Shown here: one piece after another, positions 6,092-7,271 of the stretch
Numbering within the stretch: position 1 is the first letter of the stretch
Layout of the letters: each line of letters starts with the position of its first letter
Notes under the pieces: model-generated
The model's database searches: none
What the model saw: the letters and a program-made list of their open reading frames with translations, nothing else
Told to the model about the DNA's origin: nothing
NCBI GenBank assembly: GCA_964438735.1
Contig: CAYTLW010000213.1
Location: forward strand, 1-7,271
DNA length: 7,271 nt
Source: CAYTLW01 sp964438735
Lineage (GTDB): Bacteria > Myxococcota_A > UBA9042
Reading direction: 5' to 3'
Program-made: the position numbers and the translations under genes

Positions 6092-6173
6092 CTGGCGACC
6101 CGGCACGGGTGCGCCCACCGGCAGGATGCAGCGCAGGTGACCCGGGCGAGCCCCCGTGGGGAGGAAGGACGTG

Positions 6174-6227
6174 ATGGACCTGGATGAGCTCATGGCCGGC
6201 ATCTGTCCGGGCACTTCGAGGAGGTGA
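6174..6227 (+). CDS. 17-codon leader ORF coupled to the next gene
   Basis: A short frame encodes MDLDELMAGICPGTSRR. It has its own strong ribosome binding site (GGAGG at 6160-6164, 9 bases from the ATG). Its TGA stop (6225-6227) lies inside GGAGGTGA (6220-6227), the full 8-base Shine-Dalgarno of the downstream 271-aa gene. Ribosomes ending here would be placed to reinitiate 4 bases later. It could be a regulatory leader peptide, or the N-terminal scrap of a lost gene. Translation is not proven. Confidence 0.45.
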   Translation: MDLDELMAGICPGTSRR

Positions 6228-6231
6228 TTCC

Positions 6232-7047
6232 ATGGCCAACTGCCCCGACGACTTCGTCCTGGCCGACATCCGCAGCTGGCTGCTGGCGCAGGAGCATGCG
6301 GACCGCAGGCAGGCCCTGGTCGGCTGCAGCCTGGACGACGCGGTGACGGACGCGCAGTGGCGCATCGTCTCGGTGGACGGCCAGATGCTCCTGGTCGTGG
6401 ACGAGGACGACCCGACTGGAAGACGCCGGGGTCGCCGCGACCTGCTGCGCCTGTCCGCCGATGCCGTACTCACGGTGCCCGATGAGCTCGCCCAGGCGCA
6501 GCGAGATCTGCTCGCCCACGCGCTGGGTCCGCCACCGACACCCGAGGAGGAGGAGGCGCGCGAGATGGTCGAGCTGATGGGCATCGACCCGCGACGCCTC
6601 GGCGGCTCCGACTGGCAGAAGCGCGTCGCCGAATTGGGCTGGGCCGTGGAGCAATGCGAGCCGGTGTCCCGGGATGAGTTGAGGGAGGTGCATCTGCGCC
6701 TCCGCACCGTGAAGGCGCACCGGCCGGCGGTGCGGTTGTTTGACGAGATCGCCGACTCGGATCCCGACCGGCTCACCCGGGCCAACGCGGCGCTCTACGC
6801 CGCCAGTCACAGCCGCGATCTGGGCCGGGCGAAGGTGGCGCTGGAGTACACCGAGGCGCTGGCCCAAGGGCATCGCTCGCTGCCGCGTGGACTGCTGGCC
6901 GCGGTGCTGGTCCAGCGGGCAGCTTGCTGGTGTGACCTGGGTGAGTGGTCCAGGGCCACAAAGACGGCTCGATGGGCCTGGGCGGTGGAGCAGAGCGACG
7001 TCTGTTCGGCGGTGTTCGGGCGGATTCGTCGAGAGGGTGGGGGGTGA
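6232..7047 (+). CDS. Hypothetical protein with TPR-like C-terminal helices (271 aa)
   Basis: I do not recognise the family. The N-terminal part (MANCPDDFVLADIRSWLLAQ and on) has an alpha/beta pattern with strand-like WRIVSVDGQMLLVVDED at about 43-59, then a charged linker (GRRRGRRD, PTPEEEEAREM). Residues about 163-255 form helical pairs of TPR type. One reads LTRANAALYAASHSRDLGRA (181-200), and another has AAVLVQRAACWCDLGEWSRA (223-242), with Ala, Gly and aromatic residues where TPR repeats place them. This suggests a cytoplasmic protein that binds a partner. The ATG at 6232 is well supported by GGAGGTGA at 6220-6227. The C-terminus (RIRREGGG) lies in a G-run, so a homopolymer miscall could have moved the stop. 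The gene follows hipA at 182 bases and may be a separate unit. Confidence 0.7.
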   Translation: MANCPDDFVLADIRSWLLAQEHADRRQALVGCSLDDAVTDAQWRIVSVDGQMLLVVDEDDPTGRRRGRRDLLRLSADAVLTVPDELAQAQRDLLAHALGPPPTPEEEEAREMVELMGIDPRRLGGSDWQKRVAELGWAVEQCEPVSRDELREVHLRLRTVKAHRPAVRLFDEIADSDPDRLTRANAALYAASHSRDLGRAKVALEYTEALAQGHRSLPRGLLAAVLVQRAACWCDLGEWSRATKTARWAWAVEQSDVCSAVFGRIRREGGG

Positions 7048-7062
7048 GTTTTGGGGGGTGGG
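7035..7062 (+). other. G-tract cluster at the 3' end of the TPR-like gene
   Basis: Four G-runs follow each other: GGG (7035), six G (7039), six G (7053) and GGG (7060), with loops of 1, 8 and 1 bases. The stop codon of the preceding gene lies in the 8-base loop. The plus strand stays unusually G/T-rich to about 7135. This is a permissive G-quadruplex motif but could simply be low-complexity sequence. Confidence 0.3.
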
Positions 7063-7162
7063 TTGTTGAGTGAAGGGTGGTCGGGATCGCGGGATGGGCT
7101 CTGGTCGGGTGGGTTTGGCCAACGTTATGGCCACGTGGGGTTTCGAGGGGTTGATGAAGGTC

Positions 7163-7191
7163 TTGCACAGCAGGCGACTCGTCCGTATATT
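7163..7191 (+). promoter_or_regulatory. Sigma-70 promoter of the tRNA-Thr gene
   Basis: TTGCAC (7163-7168) and TATATT (7186-7191) are 17 bases apart, the ideal spacing, and are followed by the GC-rich stretch CCGCGCGG. A GC-rich discriminator right after the -10 box is typical of stable-RNA promoters under stringent control. Transcription would start near 7198, about 35 bases before the tRNA. Confidence 0.75.
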
Positions 7192-7232
7192 CCGCGCGGT
7201 CTGGCGTTCGGGGGGCATCTCTGGGCGCTAAC

Positions 7233-7271
7233 GCCAACATAGCTCAGTTGGTAGAGCAGCTGATTCGTAAT
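7233..7271 (+). tRNA. tRNA-Thr (anticodon CGT), 5' half, cut by the window end
   Basis: The sequence folds as the first half of a tRNA: acceptor strand GCCAACA (7233-7239), TA, D-stem GCTC/GAGC around AGTTGGTA (7242-7257), A, then anticodon 5' stem GCTGA (7259-7263) and loop TTCGTAA (7264-7270) with anticodon CGT at 7266-7268, reading the Thr codon ACG. The window stops one base into the 3' side of the anticodon stem. Confidence 0.93.

Noticed and set aside
6098..6110. ACCCG/CGGGT hairpin after hipA as a terminator
   Set aside because: The stem is only 5 bp and no T-run follows.
5315..6214. A 299-residue open frame on the minus strand opposite hipA
   Set aside because: HipA has complete catalytic motifs on the plus strand; this frame is its antisense shadow.
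7224..7235. GGCG/CGCC hairpin running into the tRNA 5' end
   Set aside because: It has only 4 bp and would compete with the much more stable acceptor stem; probably chance.
1..7271. CRISPR array, attC sites or a complete insertion sequence
   Set aside because: I saw no regularly spaced repeats, no integron-type sites, and no transposase gene with terminal inverted repeats on either strand.

Overview
The window looks like an accessory (island-type) segment of a high-GC proteobacterium, most likely gamma- or betaproteobacterial. The signs are strong GC-rich codon use, GGAGG-type ribosome binding sites, and a tRNA-Thr(CGT) at the right edge behind a canonical -35/-10 promoter with a GC-rich discriminator. 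No metabolic genes are present. Most content is toxin-antitoxin, DNA-transaction or unrecognised, with gene debris between the intact genes.

Left part (1-1441): about 100 bases of G/C homopolymer that look like a low-quality contig end. Next comes a frameshifted C-terminal remnant of a protein resembling SEC-C/YecA-type proteins (to 677), then a short decayed copy of part of the topoisomerase-like gene found later (695-756). Two tiny, translationally coupled membrane-protein genes follow (957-1139 and 1139-1441), ending at a hairpin.

Centre (1497-4183): a divergent pair. A PcfJ-like protein of 453 aa is read on the minus strand. A 359-aa protein on the plus strand has the layout of a stand-alone Spo11/topoisomerase VI A subunit: a candidate catalytic Tyr, a Toprim Glu and a DxD motif, plus a C-terminal tail resembling a Phd/YefM antitoxin core. 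No ATPase B subunit is visible.

Right part (4395-7271): a complete hipBA-type toxin-antitoxin operon (Xre antitoxin, then HipA kinase, with a 4-base overlap). Behind it is a second short relic of the topoisomerase-like gene (6054-6091, 34 of 38 bases identical). Next is a 17-codon ORF whose stop codon lies inside the perfect Shine-Dalgarno of an unrecognised 271-aa protein with TPR-like helices. A G-rich tail and the truncated tRNA-Thr close the window.

The main point is that one gene, the orphan topo VI A-like gene, occurs here as one intact copy and two decayed fragments on either side. This suggests repeated duplication or exchange at this locus. A functional link between the PcfJ-like, topo VI A-like and HipBA genes is inference from proximity only.
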